A DNA stretch of 64,000 nucleotides from Prostheceraeus crozeri (taxonomy: Eukaryota > Platyhelminthes > Polycladida > Euryleptidae). A model generated the notes under the pieces. It did not search any database. It was not told the origin of the DNA and saw only the letters and a program-made list of their open reading frames with translations. Shown one piece after another: positions 9,601-23,590 of this stretch. A program made the translations under genes and the position numbers. The stretch covers positions 772,501 through 836,500 of the forward strand of contig CAJQUW010008964.1 of the NCBI GenBank assembly GCA_907163375.1, in the 5' to 3' direction. The number at the start of each line of letters is the position of its first letter. The first letter of the stretch is position 1.

Positions 9601-12600
9601 CTTTATTTTTTTCATTTAATCAATTTTTCAAATTTAAGGTAGAAGCCATAGTGACCACCGCTGCGCAATTTTGCTTAGGTGCCCTAATTGCGCTACTTTG
9701 TAGCCTTAACCGCGTTTTCTGCGCTGGTTTTCGCCCTGAACGAATTTGTCCTTCTTTAACAAGATCTTCTTTTTTAAAGATTATAATCAAAATTAGACAA
9801 ACTTCTTTTCATTAGTCGGTATTTCATATTTTAGTTTTCCAATATATGTGTCGAATGGAGTAGGCAGGCTTCATTTCTTATGAATTCTGCCTCTAGGTGC
9901 CTTCGCCATCAGAACGAAATCCAAGGAATTAGAAATGCACCAAAGCTAGTCTCCAATCCGCTAATTTCTTTATATATAAAGATATTTATATATACGGTAA
10001 GTATATTTCTTAATACAAGGACACAACAACGTCATGAATCAACAAATAATAAGAAAACACGAAGGTTATCATTAGGGAACTCTAGGTGGAAAAGTTCCTA
10101 AAATTGATAGAGCACATTTAGTGTTAACTTTTCACTCGTTTCGATAAGCATTATGAATGAATGAAATTATGAGGAATATGAAAAATCAACAAGTGCGTAA
10201 CCGATAAGAGAACTTTTAATGAACATTATGTAGATTTGCCAGTCTTTTGCAATGGACAAATTCTCTTACACCATCCTTAACAATGATCTCATACATATTT
10301 ACCATCATTCGTATTACCAAAGATGGTCAGACATCCTATCTTGGTTTAATGTCTTTATTGATTGTCAATGTCATTGAAGTTCGCACAGCGGACAATAAGT
10401 TTACCTCACTCCACTGAATGTATGTAATTATTAATAGAAAAATTAGAAAAAGAAAAAGAACATAATAAAACGAAGAAAGGCAAGATTATGTTCGTTTAAT
10501 ACCGATTTGAATACATGTCAAAGAGACGGTATAGAAATCAGAGATCCAATGTCCAGCCGCATGATAGTCCTATTTGTAGATCGTTATCGTAGTCGATTTT
10601 TTTTTTAATTTCCCGCTATTTAGGCACTCAAGACGTCTACGTTCTTCTACGTATATTTACATCAAGACCATGGCTACATTGGTTTCTCACTTCAGCCCTA
10701 CCATTGTTATTACTGAGCCGTTGGATCTGACCAACGCCATTTTTAACGATCGAAGTGACTCCATGCCTACTATCCCAACGTCTTGAGAGTTTCAAATACA
10801 TTGAACCATAACAAGATCCACGTCGCTTTGACGAACTCATCACGAGTGTCGGTTGATGTTTGTCATATGCTCAACGATTTTTTGTTGCTATATCCTAGAA
10901 ATTGACTCAAGTAAGATATTTGTTTGTCTTCGCCAAACACATTTCAATCAATTCTATACACCATGTTTCAGCACTACGTTCAATAGATATATTCCTTTGC
11001 TGCTTTGAAATACAAGAGGAATATCATAAATGGCATATACGAGAATATTCCTAGGAATTTGCTTTTCTTGTGATGAGTGTTACCAATTTCTGCATTGCCT
11101 CACAACTTGCAGAGCGTTATATTGACAAAGTGCAATCAACAATAATTAGAGGGAAACCAAAGGATGCAGCATTGTATAGAAAAAGAAGGATAACCGACGT
11201 TATTCAGTTGCTTTAGAAGAGCTATAGATAGCTTCTAAAATGTTCGGTGTTCAGCAACTGATAGAGACAGTCCAAATATTTGCCCTGTCAATAATTGTTT
11301 GATGAATCGCGGATTTTTTCGGTTTCGCACCGCTAGAGCATTAATAAAATAACGCCTGGTGAACGCATGTTGAATTCACAGCTATATTGATACTATATAT
11401 GATACTACCGCGCGCACGAAAGTACCGGTCCTTTTATACATGAACGTTGACCCGGTCCCGTTCATTATTCCCGCCGTTAACGCAAATAGAAATCGACGTT
11501 GCCTTAACTTGAAAACTTCCTTCTTGTTTTGTATTTTGAAATTGAATTTTGATGGATATTGTGTATGTATTGAAACCAGATTTGTATTGCATGCTTTTCA
11601 ATCGATGATAATAAACCACTACTGCTGCTATATTGATTAGGAATTTAAATCCCAAATAAAGACAGCGCGCTGTGAAGAAAAACAGCAGACATCGATATTT
11701 GTTGGTAGGAGTGATAGTTAATTAGTTGACATGTAGTTGACGAATCAGTGAGTAAAATACTCGTAGAATTTCTATAAATTTTCTACTTTCACATTTTTCT
11801 CACATTTCATCACGACTTCGAAATGTGGAAACTTGTAGCGTTTGACTAGCTTCGTTTTCATCAGCTGTTTGGAGTGATTGTCTGTCCTTATTGGCTTGTG
11901 GTGAATCTGGTTGGAAAGAGTCATTTTATGATGTCGTGTTGCTTAGCCATCGCTATCTGAAAACCAATTCTGGATCTACCAAATCTGAAGAGAGCCGTTC
12001 ATGGTCAAACTGTATGAACCGAAGTTAAACCAGCCTACACCAATGTTTCTGCAGCGTGTGGATTAAATACACATAGCCACTGAATTTATGGAATAAGATT
12101 CGTTTTGCTCTTCAAATACAGTTGCGGCCTGCAATAAAGTTTTTAAATTCGGTGTACCCCTAATGCAAACATTAATTCCAGACTTTCCTCCATGCATTCT
12201 TCCAGACACATAACTATTGTAACCAAAAGCTAATCACGTATTAAGTAAAATTGAAGGTTTATTTAATATTTTTTTTCAAGTCATCACTGTTGATCTCTTT
12301 TTTGTTTACTTCGTCTCATCCGTCCTGCATGGCATGATTTTGTTTAATTCATTTAATAGGCGGCTCATCTAAATAATAAACTTACCACTTTGTTAGAGAT
12401 TCTCTCAAGTTAACGTGCAAGATAATATGTGAACTTGTGCGGGTGGTTGCATTCAGCAAGAACGCTTATCGATTGAGAAGCTCTGAAGCTGAAGTGAACA
12501 GACAGATGAATTTGAAACGAAACAGGTACATGTAAAGCTATACTAGGATTATGTATTATAAAGAAATATTCATAAAAAGAATGAATATATTTTCATGAAA

Positions 12601-15600
12601 ACAAATTGTTAATCAGAAATAGATTCTCATGGATTGATTTGACCGCATTTAGAGGACACAATTGCGGTAGGAGGTAAAATATGGGATTTGATTTCTCGTA
12701 ACTTATCAACAGCTGGTTCCCTGAGGTCTAAATCCACAGATTGTGACTTCGCTCTTGAAATTCTCGGGGATCTGGATATTGATTTCATTACAGGCTGTTA
12801 CATTAAACTGAATATCATGTTTCAAATTACTCACTTACGGCTCCATATTAGTGTCAGTTATTTCAACCCGTCTCTGAAACGTAAGAGAAAGACCCAATTA
12901 TACATGACAACACCAACGTGAATAATGTTCGATCTGCCTATATAATGGTGCTAAAAGTAAATTCATTATACGTGCATTTTTTCCATGATATCAGCAATGC
13001 TACACCAGAATACTTTCTACGAAGTATTTTTCAGAAAATATCGAATAAACTTTTTCCTGCCAATCATATATTCATAGTATTCAGTTTTAAGTAATTAATC
13101 ATTACTCTATGCAAAAGATTTATGAAAGGATTTTGATTCAAAATACTTTTTGATAAAAGAAGTAAAAGTCAGGCATTCACACCAAGTCATGAGGTGTATT
13201 TATGCATGAAGCATCTAAATTATAGTATCTAATGATGAATTGTGGATGACACATCACTTCAACGATGTTATGGATAGTGCCGAGCACTCAAGACTGGATT
13301 CAGTTTTCATCTTTGAAGCCAACAAATGCGTACAGGCCGAAAGTCATCATAGGTACCGACTTGAGAAATTAAATTTCTTTTTTTATTGTGTTCAATCCGT
13401 GCTAATCTATTTCTGATTAAAAAATATTTCCGTATACATAATCCTAGTATTGCTTTATAGACATGCTTCGTTCCAAATTCATATGTCTGTTTACTGTGCG
13501 CTCGCTTGATAGAAGCTCATAAATTCTTAAAAGCACTTTTACCATCTATAAAATTGCGCAAAATCATCTATTTAAGGTAGTAAATCGGGTTCGTTTGATT
13601 GTCATTTCATTGACGTAGATGGACACTTAAAGTAACAAAAGAGTAGTACAACACATTTGCGCCAATAGAAAAACCTTCGTTCGGAGTTTTGTATATCCGG
13701 TTTTCCTAGGCTCAGGTGTATTAGATTCATATTCCGCTAGCTTTCACACACCTTTGTCACATTATGTAGAAAACTAAATGTCAATGCATGTACAGGACTG
13801 AAATGATCACAAGTCAATGTGAATGTGTTTGTAATTCAACGAACTTCACGCTTAACACTGCAAACAAAGAAAGTAGTAAGATGGAGGCTCCTTAAGAACA
13901 CTAAGCTCAACAATTGAAATTAAACGATGCCGGTAAATCCTTCTTCTTTGAACACATCGGTGTGCGGTAATCTGTCAAGACGATCAATCGGTTCCAAATA
14001 TCTCCTAATTGATTGTTATCTCCGATCACTTTGTCTTTATTGCATAGATATAAATCGCTTCCTTGATCTTCCTTCGCTTCCCGTTCCTTTTTGCCATTCC
14101 AAGATCAAAATCTGACTGATGTTGGTTGGTATTAACGTTCCTATACTTCTGATTTTTAGACCAAGATCAAAATTTGACTGATGTTGGTTGGCATCAACGT
14201 TCTTATACTTCTGATTTTTAGACCGATTTTCGCATCATTTCTGTGTTTGATTCGTCCTTCAACATGTCTTCCTGTTTCTCCCTTGTAAAATCATGTAGTC
14301 TTATGAATCGTCATTATCATCACTCCTTCTTTTCTTTAATCTTTATCAAGATTATTTTCTGCTGGTGATATGCTGTCACAGCATTATCGCTCGTCTGAAG
14401 ATTTCTTAGTCAAGAGCTCAATTCCATGATCTCAAAGACTCAGAAATTTCAAGATACAATGTGAGAAGTCAGTTAGAGGCGGGTACTGAGTTTGTATCTC
14501 CAATTTCAGGTAAGGTTGATACTGTCTATCCGATTTTCTTAACTCGCCATTTTGACCTTGAAAATCGCTTGTGATTTCATGAACTTGAAAACTTCACAAA
14601 TTGAATAATCATAATAGAAGTTGTCAGCAAGCAATAATTTTCATGACCACATGATACAATAAGGCATTTGAGACCTCGCTCCTGGGGCAGGGAATTCATC
14701 GATTGCTCTACCAAATAAGAAGAGATACATGTGTTTACGGGTGAGAGATACATAAGCTAAGTATTAAGGCCTGTTCTGAATGATGACGCATTATACGCAA
14801 TCTTAAAAGAAATCATATAGGTCCAAAATTGGGAGGGAACCGTTCATGATTCCTCTGTTCATACTTCAACATTTAAAGTTACAAAACTTTAATTCAAAAC
14901 ATTCTATTTATGTGGAATCAATTTGACATGCTATTGTGCGACCATTGCACACCCTCTGTTTAGTTTGTGCAAGGCTGTGGATTCGGTAGATTTTTTAGAC
15001 CGAGTCCGAGTCCGGCCAAAAATCTCCGAGTACGAGTACAAATCCAAGTTTGGATATACCCGGTAGGCCTACTTACAGAATTTAGGCCCCTTTCCTCAAG
15101 TATTCGTTGGTGTGATTGTGAAAGATTGTTGTCCGAATAATCAGAGGACAAATTACGAACTAAAGTGATTGCCTTGAATTTACCGTGAATTGCTTTGAAT
15201 AGGTTTCGCTTCATAAAAGAATGTTCAAATAATGTTTTGTAACCACCATCTCAATGCCACGGCTAGCATCAGCTGCCAAGAAGCTGATTTCAAAAAATGA
15301 AATCCTAGTAAACACGAAATTTCTGACAAAATGAGCAAACCAGATGCGTGTGATTGTGATTTAGTATGGGTGTGATCTGTGTATCATAATCATTGTGTAT
15401 GATAAATTGATAATCAAAGTAAGTTGATCTTCTTCATTCGTAGCACTTTTTAAGTTAATAACAGTTCTTCTGACTACTTACATTTTATCTAGTAGTACGT
15501 AAATATAAAAATAATCAATATTATGCTTGCAAACAACCCCAATACCATTCTGAAAAAGTATACTAGTGCGAACATCTTAGGTGGGTCTACATGTCAGTGC

Positions 15601-15769
15601 TTCGATGAAGGACTCCAGACGTCACGTTGTTATGTCACAGTCTTTTATGTAGCAATCTCTTATCTGGAGTAGCTTCATCAATCTGGCCGAGTATGAAATC
15701 TAAAAGAATGACATAGAATAGGAAAAGAGAAGTAGTTCTCACTTCAATTATCTCACTTTGTTTACACAG
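9601..15769. other. Intron of CCDC125, little structure seen
   Basis: The distal part of the intron 6559-15769. Only short frames are present. The one clear local structure is a 62-bp tandem duplication at 14099-14222. A solo hAT-like end (CAAGGCTGTGGATTCGG near 14970) without a partner end is also present. Confidence 0.5.
14099..14222. repeat. Tandem duplication, 62-bp unit
   Basis: Two adjacent copies starting CCAAGATCAAAAT at 14099 and 14161. They differ at only about four positions, so the duplication is recent. No coding or RNA feature overlaps it. Confidence 0.9.
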
Positions 15770-16160
15770 CATTGGCGCGAGACAGAGAAGAATTACTAGC
15801 CCTTCTTGATCCCAACAAACGTGCTCAATGGATAGCTTCTGAATCCAGTGTCGCTGTTCGAGCGGCCAATTCAGCTGCTCTCACTTCGCCTTCTGTCTGT
15901 TCCTGCGCCTCGTCTTTATCTTCACGACCTAACTCCTGCGACATTACTTTTACGACACCATTGCCATTCGATAGCGAGTACCAAGGTAGCGGAGCCATCG
16001 AGGTTGCCGTTTTAGGAGCGTGCAGTTGTCGGGGCAAGTCGCCGTGTCGGTGTGCCCATGCTGCAGCGAGACTGAAACGAGAGGTGGCTCGAGCTCGAGA
16101 ATTGGCCGTGGAGGCGAGACAGAGGGCTGAGGATGCATATGTTGTAGTCGATGCTTACAG
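15770..16160 (+). CDS. CCDC125: CCDC125 orthologue, diagnostic Cys-motif exon
   Basis: A 391-bp exon bounded by TTTACACAG and GTAAGC; the phase enters after one base and leaves after two. It encodes ALARDREELLALLDPNKRA, a Ser-rich linker, then AVLGACSCRGKSPCRCA followed by a long Ala/Arg/Glu helix ending in EDAYVVVDAYR. The VLGACxCxG..PCxCA block and the following KEEAYVMADAFR-like helix are what I recall as the best conserved segment of vertebrate CCDC125. The vertebrate protein is reported to influence cell motility through Rho-family GTPases; that role is from literature memory, not from this sequence. The Cys cluster could bind metal (inference). Confidence 0.88.
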
Positions 16161-17260
16161 GTAAGCTAGCATTGAGCATAGTGTGAAATCAACTTATTTC
16201 TGCATCGAATTGTCACAAATTTTACAATTGGAGTCGCTTTTGTGCATTTAATTAATATCGAAAGTTCACACTAACTGACTTTCAATATTCCACGATAGAT
16301 ACTTGCACTGTATTTTAGAACATGACCGTTATTTGACACCTTTGGTAGGCTGATGCATCAGTTTGTATACTTATACAGCTATCTTCATAAAATATCAAAA
16401 TTCTCTCTGAGCAGCATCAAAATGTCATGGCAGCCTCAGCATAGAAATTGTGTCACATGCTAAAGATGCAGTAGATCTTCGTCTCAAAGAGGCACTCATA
16501 ATCAAGACAGCCCAACCTGACCTGAACAGGCGTGACATTTTGATTTTTGAAAACATTTTTATATGGCTTTATACTCCATTTGTAAATCTTTTCTACTCAA
16601 TACTTTGAAAAGGGCTGTGACAGCCGAAATATAAGTATTAAATTAACTCATCGAGTTATCAACCAAGCAGCCTCGGCTACATAGACGAATTTGTCTTAAC
16701 TCGTTAGCTATTTTCATATATAATACGAGATAGTTCCGTGGCGAGCCACATGCTTGTAGTTACATTGCAGCTTTGCTAATCTGTAATTTTTTAAATTATT
16801 GTGTTTCCTTGTAATGATAACTTAAGTAGGCCGATTTTGAAACTCATTATCATTTTTATCATTGAATCATGAATTATTCGATAATAGCTCATGAATTGCC
16901 AAAGACCACAACTAAGTAAGAAGGAATCACACTCGAGCATTATGATGTAGCTAAAGAAACCAAAGGAAGCCAATCAAGAAAAAATATATCCTTAATTTAT
17001 CTGACAGTGCTGTGCATTGGGGTAGCTGTTAACCCCAATACACTTTGGTAGCTTTGGTAGCAGAGAAGTGAAAAGCGTTCGTAATTATGAGTCATACTGA
17101 TCCATTATCGTAGAATTGTGGAACATGACCTTCGTTTGTCCTTACTAGTAAGCTTATGTAGCTCAGGCATTTATAGTTAAACACAAGATGAACCGTTTAA
17201 AGACTTTATCTTATAAAATGTAAAAGGGTGTTCGTTTGATCTAAGCAGCATTACATAGTT

Positions 17261-17490
17261 TTTAAAAAATCAAAGAAATAAGCCTTGCTGCTGTTTTACT
17301 TAAAATTCTATTCTCTCTCCTCTTAAGCTTTCGCCACTACCGGCCTTGTCAAAAGTGCACTTTTGTCAAAAGTACAAACTGTAAAAATCAAAGTGTACAC
17401 TTTTGACAAGGCCGGTAGTAGCGAAAGCTTAAGAGGAGAGAAAATAGAATTTTAAGTAAAACAGCAGCAAGGCTTATTTCTTTGATTAAA
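17261..17490. repeat. Near-perfect 220-bp hairpin (fold-back element)
   Basis: Arms of about 97 bp (about 17269-17365 and 17390-17487) are reverse complements with only two or three mismatches. They are separated by a loop of about 25 bp. The outer ends are A/T-rich (ATCAAAGAAATAAGCC... and its complement). It lies in the CCDC125 intron 16161-19956. Probably a fold-back MITE; no target duplication was defined. Confidence 0.85.
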
Positions 17491-19956
17491 AAAAACTTCA
17501 TCTTATGTTTACATGCACAGTTAGTTCAGTAAAATGATTTGTTTCACTCTGCATAATTTGGTTTGTGACTTTAATTAGACTATTACTTAAATGATCAAAG
17601 ACTGCTACATTATCGCTTTTCTTGAGTTTCAAATTCATATTTTTGAAAATTTAATTGTAGGTTATCCTACGAATGCAATAATACATCAAGCATATTCATG
17701 AACTGAATTCTATTTTGTTGTCTCAAACTAAGAAATTGCAAAAATTGGTTATCACAGCTGAACGCAACGACTAAGTAAACAAACTTTGAAAGCTTCAAAT
17801 AGAAATCGATCCGTCGCCCTTTGAGGTAGTTATACGCAAGGTAGTAGTCATAAAGATATTACAAGGTTTATGCGTTAGAGCTAACTTTCATTTGTTATTT
17901 GATGTGTTGATGATCTAATATGTTAATACTCGTACATTGACAATCGCAAACAAGAATCGATGTCGATAGTTTTCAATATTTTCGGCTCAGACACTTTTCT
18001 CAAGTGATGCTGTATATAATAATTATCTGGTAGGCGGATTATAATATCTGATTGGAAGTGTATTTATGGCTAGAATGTGTATACTATCCTAATAAGTGCT
18101 TTTGAACTCCTTATTAACACCTACATATGACTTCGGAATGCATTCGCCAAATTTGAAAACGTCGATCTCGATCAATCGATCAGACATCGGTTGGAAAGTC
18201 AGACATCGGTCACTGAAAGTGATTAAAAATTAGACCTGCCATCAACATCCATCATGCTGCCAATTTTAATCAGTTACATTGATCAAACTGAATGCGAAAC
18301 GCTTGTGACCCTTATACATCAAATTTATTACCGTATATTCTTGGTTGAAGACTTGTGCTTTTTTTGATTTCTTACAATAAAATGGAAAATGTCGTCATGC
18401 CACGTGTGACAAATAATAGTTCAATTCGAGGCGAAGTTCTATCCACGCACATTGACATTCTTCGTGTAGGAGTTTTGATTGGAGGATTTATCCAAATAAA
18501 TGCATCTATAATGCATGATCAAGGTATGTTTGCCATAAAAGTTTACTTAAATAATGTGTTGTGCTGCTTATGTACTTGGTACACATATATGGATCTACTC
18601 AGTGCAGCGGTATAACTTTGACATTTTTGCTTGCTAATGTAGCTTTCCATGACAGAAACTTCTTCCCAGTTCAGCTAGCGTTTGCACGACTGTCATAACA
18701 TGCTGACAGAAAGCGACAAAGTAAAAAAGTACATTGGAGTTTCAGAAATGTTCGTTTGAAATAACACTTGCCCCTTGATGCAAATAAGTAAGTCAATTCA
18801 AAAATGAAAATAGGTCTCTTTACCAATATTGTGCAGTTGCTTTTCCAGATTTTTCGAATTTCTTCTCCTTCATAATATGCTTCTGCAATCACTCTTTGAA
18901 ACCACTGCCGAACCCTTTTGCCATTAGTACTCTGTTGATGAAGATGCCAGCTATCTCATTTCATATTTATTTATTTATATTTCTTGTCGTCATTGGAACT
19001 GGCAGATTCGAAATGTCAATTGTTCATTTTGTTTAAGTGAGCTATTCATATCATAAGAATAACATTTTTCTTAATTAGTGAGATAATTTTCTTATATATT
19101 CTTTTTAGAAGTTAGCGCGCTAGGGCAGTGAAGTTAGAGTGTGAAGTCAAGTTTTGACGGGTTTTTTTACTTGTTTTGATATCCTGAAGGTCGTACAAGG
19201 ATAGCAAGAAACTCAAGGACTTTAAGCAAAATTAATGGCGTTGTATGAATTAAGTCAAAGACAATGCTGATCAATGCAAATTATAGTGTCAGGAACTTTG
19301 TAGTGACACCCACTCTGGGCTTTTTTTTCACGAAATCAGTCCATCACAAATTTTTCAAATATATGCAGTCACGCCTCAGTTTTTGGTGAGATGTAATAGG
19401 TCTCCCTGCTTCCTAGTAACTTCCGTCATTTTTTGGTAGGAAGATGTTGGCAAACAAGTTCTTCGGTTTCGGACAGAAAGCCAATAAAAACGATCATTAG
19501 GCCCTTTTCAAACCATTAAGGGTGACATTTGGCTCCTGCGGAGCATTGATGTAAGCCTAATGATGGACCTTTACAAAGCAATTGATGTAATCCGTATGAT
19601 GGTCCTCAGCGAGCCACTTAATGTCATGATTAGATGATGCTCCACTTCAAGATATTGAATATAATCATGGCGCCCTTCAACACATCATGTGTGATAATGA
19701 ACCCTTTCCTCAATATTATCCGGATATCTTTCACCTCACATTCCCATCACTGATGAAATGGAGCAATCTACGCCATACATCCAATATAATATCAAAATAT
19801 TCGACTGTATCCTGAAATAATGAGCAGCTTTTACAATGTCAAATAAAGTTTCCAAGGATACTGAACAGAGCAAATTTATTATCATTATTCCCTCCAAGAT
19901 GTATGAATATCTTATAACGTACTTTCCTCTCTCATGGCAGTAAACTTTCATTGTAG

Positions 19957-20503
19957 AAACGCATTTGAAGAACAGTTGAGTCGGAACAGAGGATTGACGA
20001 TGCGGATGGGTGAGCTGGCCACAAGTTCGTCGTCCGTTCCTCGAAGTTCTCGAATTAAAGCTCTCATGTCTTGGGTCAGTCGTCAATTGGCCGATCTTGG
20101 TCTCTCGAGTGAGGCAGGAGATCGGCTAGGACGTGAAGATGTCAAACAACGACGGAGAAGAACCTCTGGCAGACCTTGTCATCATTTCTCAATGCGCCGA
20201 GCTTCCACTGTGGAAGATCTAGGCTTAGCCTCAACATGCAGTGGAGGAAAGAAGATGAGCGCGTCCTCGTGGAGCATCAGTGAGAGTGTTGTCAGCGTCG
20301 GAATGCTGAGTCCAGAAGAGGAGGAGGACGTAGGCATTGTGGAAGATGAGGAGGAGGGAGAGTACAGAGGTCCTAATGAGGATCTTTGCAGTCACGACGA
20401 AGAGAGAGAAGAAAGGAAAGGAGGATACGGTCGTTCAGCAGCTGAGTATAACCGTATTGAAGATTTGAGTGAAGAAGATCTGATGCGACTTCTACTGGAG
20501 AAG
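19957..20503 (+). CDS. CCDC125: CCDC125 orthologue, third visible exon
   Basis: A 547-bp exon bounded by TTCATTGTAG and GTGAGC; its first base completes the Arg codon split from the previous exon (DAYR|NAFEEQLSRN, against DAFRIAFEQQL in vertebrates), and it ends in phase 0. The body is Ser/Arg-rich (RIKALMSWVSRQL, RRRRTSGRPCHHFSMRRAS), then strongly acidic (EEEEDVGIVEDEEEGE), and ends EDLMRLLLEK, corresponding to the vertebrate MLIDLLNDKEE segment. It is clearly longer than I recall for the vertebrate counterpart, with the extra length in the low-complexity part, so the middle may be lineage-specific. Confidence 0.87.
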
Positions 20504-21391
20504 GTGAGCATATCACTTTCTGAAGTGTAAAAGTGATCGGCAAAGATTTATTTCGTATGTTCAATGTTCGGTTGCGATATTTTGAAGGTGACACTTATAG
20601 GTATCAATGAAGATGCAATGAATGTTTTAATGATTTTTAAAAGAATCTCTTAGAAAATAGTTTTTGTTATGAAGTTAACAGTCAAAGATGCTGTTCAAGT
20701 GACACGATGTGAGCAGATCATCATTTTGGAAGTAGATCTGCATGAATAATGTAAATGTACATTATTCACTGAGATTGTTTAAAAACATCACACAGACTAC
20801 GTATATTTCCTGATTTTCGAGTCAGAATATCACACAGTTCCAGTATAGACTGGCAATTGATTATTGTACATTGTATGCTATTTATTTTCGTTTTTTATAC
20901 TCCGTTTAATTGATTTTTCCTTTCTATGCTTGGTTAGATTGAAGGCATACTGTAAACCGGGAAATTTCGCCAATTTCGTGTAATATGTTCAATTTGCAAA
21001 AACATGAGTTAGTGAAAATTTTTCTTATTCTTAGTGAAATAATTTCATTTATTCACCATGAAGAATTAATTATTCAATTAATTTCTTATAGTAGTTTCTT
21101 TAAAGCCTCTTAATTATGTATTCATCAATCATTAGCAGTATGAAGACAAAATAAAACATTGCAAAACAGGCAACAAACATTGAAGATCGCAGACAACAAA
21201 TAAATTAAACACCATACATGTGAGCTTGTTTTCAACAAACGTGGTTGATTACTGGCTGCGCTTTCAGCATGAGCAAAGTCTGATCCATCCAAATGACATG
21301 CTGTGACTCAGACAGACAAGTTCCATGTTATTGTTGTAAATAATTTAGCTGCTGAAGTATTACATTCGTTATTTTTCCGATATGTTGTAAT
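20504..21391. other. Start of CCDC125 intron 20504-27287, no feature seen
   Basis: A/T-rich intronic sequence, nothing recognisable. The 8 bp just before the hAT-like element, GTTGTAAT at 21384-21391, is its presumed target duplication. Confidence 0.5.
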
Positions 21392-22129
21392 CAGGGGAGT
21401 GGAAGCGGAAGCGATGGAAGTGATCGTTTTCATTGGAAGCGGAAGCGGATGCCGGACGATCGCTTCCGCTTCCGAAAGTATCATGATACTAATGACTGAC
21501 GCAATTTGCGTGTCAGGGCGAGGCCAGGCACTTCTGACTTTTGACCTTAAGTCCTGATATGAGTTAAGCAATAGTTGTCATATTTAGTGGTTGCCCTATT
21601 ACGCCTAATTACAAATTGCATCAGTATTATTAAATGTACTTACTTCGAATTTTCTCATTATGATGAAAACGAAGGTTTATAATCTCAGAATGCTGGAATT
21701 CGAAATCGAAAAGCCTCAGTATCATCTTATCAATGACAACTTCGCACAATGCGGATTGGTGTGTCTTGAGGCAATTTCATTGTAGCATTCTCAAACACTC
21801 TCTTAGTCGTTTACTATTTTTTCACTACACACGTGTTGGGAAAATATGACGTTTTTATTTCACAGTTTCCTAAAGGTCAAAATTTTCAGGAAATTTGAAA
21901 AACATTTTACTTTTTGGCAAGTCAAAATACAAGTCAGTTAGGGTTTACGACAGAAAATTCGTGGAGACTGCGAAGTGTTAACGTCAGAAACTATAACTCG
22001 CTAAAAAATGGAAAATGAAAAAAATGAGGCTCGAAATAGGGAAGTGTGTAGCCCAATAGTTGGAAGCGGAAGTGGAGGCAGTTGAGTCGAAGCGTAAGCG
22101 AATAAAACTCAATCGCTTCCGCAGCCCTG
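21392..22129. mobile_element. Non-autonomous hAT-like element
   Basis: The ends read CAGGGGAGTGGAAGCGGAAG and, as complement, CAGGGCTGCGGAAGCGATTG, the CAGGG start common in hAT elements. Flanking 8-mers GTTGTAAT and GTTCTGAT agree at six of eight positions, fitting a decayed 8-bp target duplication. Interior purine-rich AGCGGAAGCG repeats lie near both ends. No transposase. Confidence 0.7.
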
Positions 22130-23099
22130 GTTCTGATTTTCGTAGAGAGTGTATTATTATTCTGACGGTTGAACAAATTCGCGAAAATTCCCTGTTCTAC
22201 AATATGGCAGTAATGAAGACAACACACAAACATATTCAAATGAAAAGTGACTTTTTAATCTATAAATATTTACATGCATTCTTTTTCGCCGTCTCAATGG
22301 CCATTGATCGGTTCAGTTTGTAATAAAAAAAGACAAGACCAATTTCTTAGTTCGTCTCGGAAGACTTCAGACGCAATCATGTGTTCTGCGAAATATCGTC
22401 AGACGTAGTACAGTATATGGACCTGTAATGCACAACCACCCTGACGTGATGATAGACTGCCACTTCCAATATTTTGGCAGTATAAGTAGTAAGTACCAAG
22501 ACATTTGTTTGTTTAAGGCCTGTCTGATTTGATTGTTATTTGCAACTAATTATTCACTGCATTCCATACTCGCTGTAGCAGGACAGAAGGTGTTTGGAGA
22601 GCGAAGTTGACTTTGACTTTTTTATCATCAACAAGTGCTTAAAATGAATCATTAAGTACCTGTTATGCTGATTAAGCACGATTTGTACTCGTTTTGTACA
22701 TCTTGTATTCTTCAGGTAAATGTCTTGAATGTAAAACGTGCTATGGATGCAGTACACCATAAAGTTTTGAGCTCTATTACTAGTTTGGGGGTAATTATTA
22801 ATAATACTTAATTAATTGAATATTGATATCAGTAAAATATGTATTTCATATCATATTGAGTTTCAATCATAATAAAAATTTATTAAAAAGGACAGATGTA
22901 AATGCTTTCATAATACTACATTGCATATTTAGCAAAGCACTAAAATAATTCAGAGTTTAAAAGATGAATCATTCACTTAAATACAGGCTTTATTCAAGCG
23001 CTATTTAATTATTCTAGACGCGGAGATGTTGAGAAATAGATCGCTACCCTAGAGTACATGTAGGGGTTGAAAGATAAACCGCCATAGCGGTCTACTGCA

Positions 23100-23590
23100 G
23101 ACTTCACGATATATTGATATTGATCATGACCTACGGCTCAGAGACATGGAATATAAGATCTGCGGAAGAGGGTGTCCTCCGAAGAACAGAGCGAGCCATG
23201 ATAAGAAAAATGTGCGGAGTAAAACTTGCTGACAGAAAGAGCACTGACGAATTAATGAAGCATTTGGGTTTGACGGAGACGGTTGTTGAGGTGGTGAAAA
23301 GGAGTAGCTTAAGATGGATGGGTCACATCCTGAGAAGAGATGATACACATCCACTTAAGAAAGCATGGACCTTTGAGAAGGAGGGAAGACAAGAAAGAGG
23401 AAGACCAACCACGTGGAAGAGCATGGCGCTGAGGGAGTGCAAAAGAGCTGGTCTGAAAGCAGAAGATGCAAGTGATCGAGCGAGATGGAGGAATGGCGTG
23501 TCAGCGTGGTGCGAACGTCAGTAACCCCTCGCAAGAGGGAAAAATGCTGACGAAAATAAATGATGATGATGATGATGATGATGATCTCTG
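23100..23590 (+). mobile_element. 5'-truncated LINE, 3' end with (ATG)n tail
   Basis: The last part of a LINE reverse-transcriptase ORF is open from 23114 to 23524. It has TYGSETWNIRSAEEGVLRRT, then LRRTERAMIRKMCGV, SSLRWMGHILRRDD and RGRPTTWKS, the usual post-RT thumb region of RTE/CR1-like non-LTR elements. It stops 30 bp before an ATGATG microsatellite (about 23562-23586), which is the likely 3' tail. The 5' end is lost. It lies in a CCDC125 intron on the same strand as the gene. Confidence 0.88.

Noticed and set aside
15825-16138. Two - strand frames over the CCDC125 exon
   Set aside because: They are the antisense of a well-supported exon and have no motif of their own.
19736-20086. 116-codon - strand frame
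   Set aside because: It overlaps the start of the supported exon 19957-20503 in antisense; no family signature.
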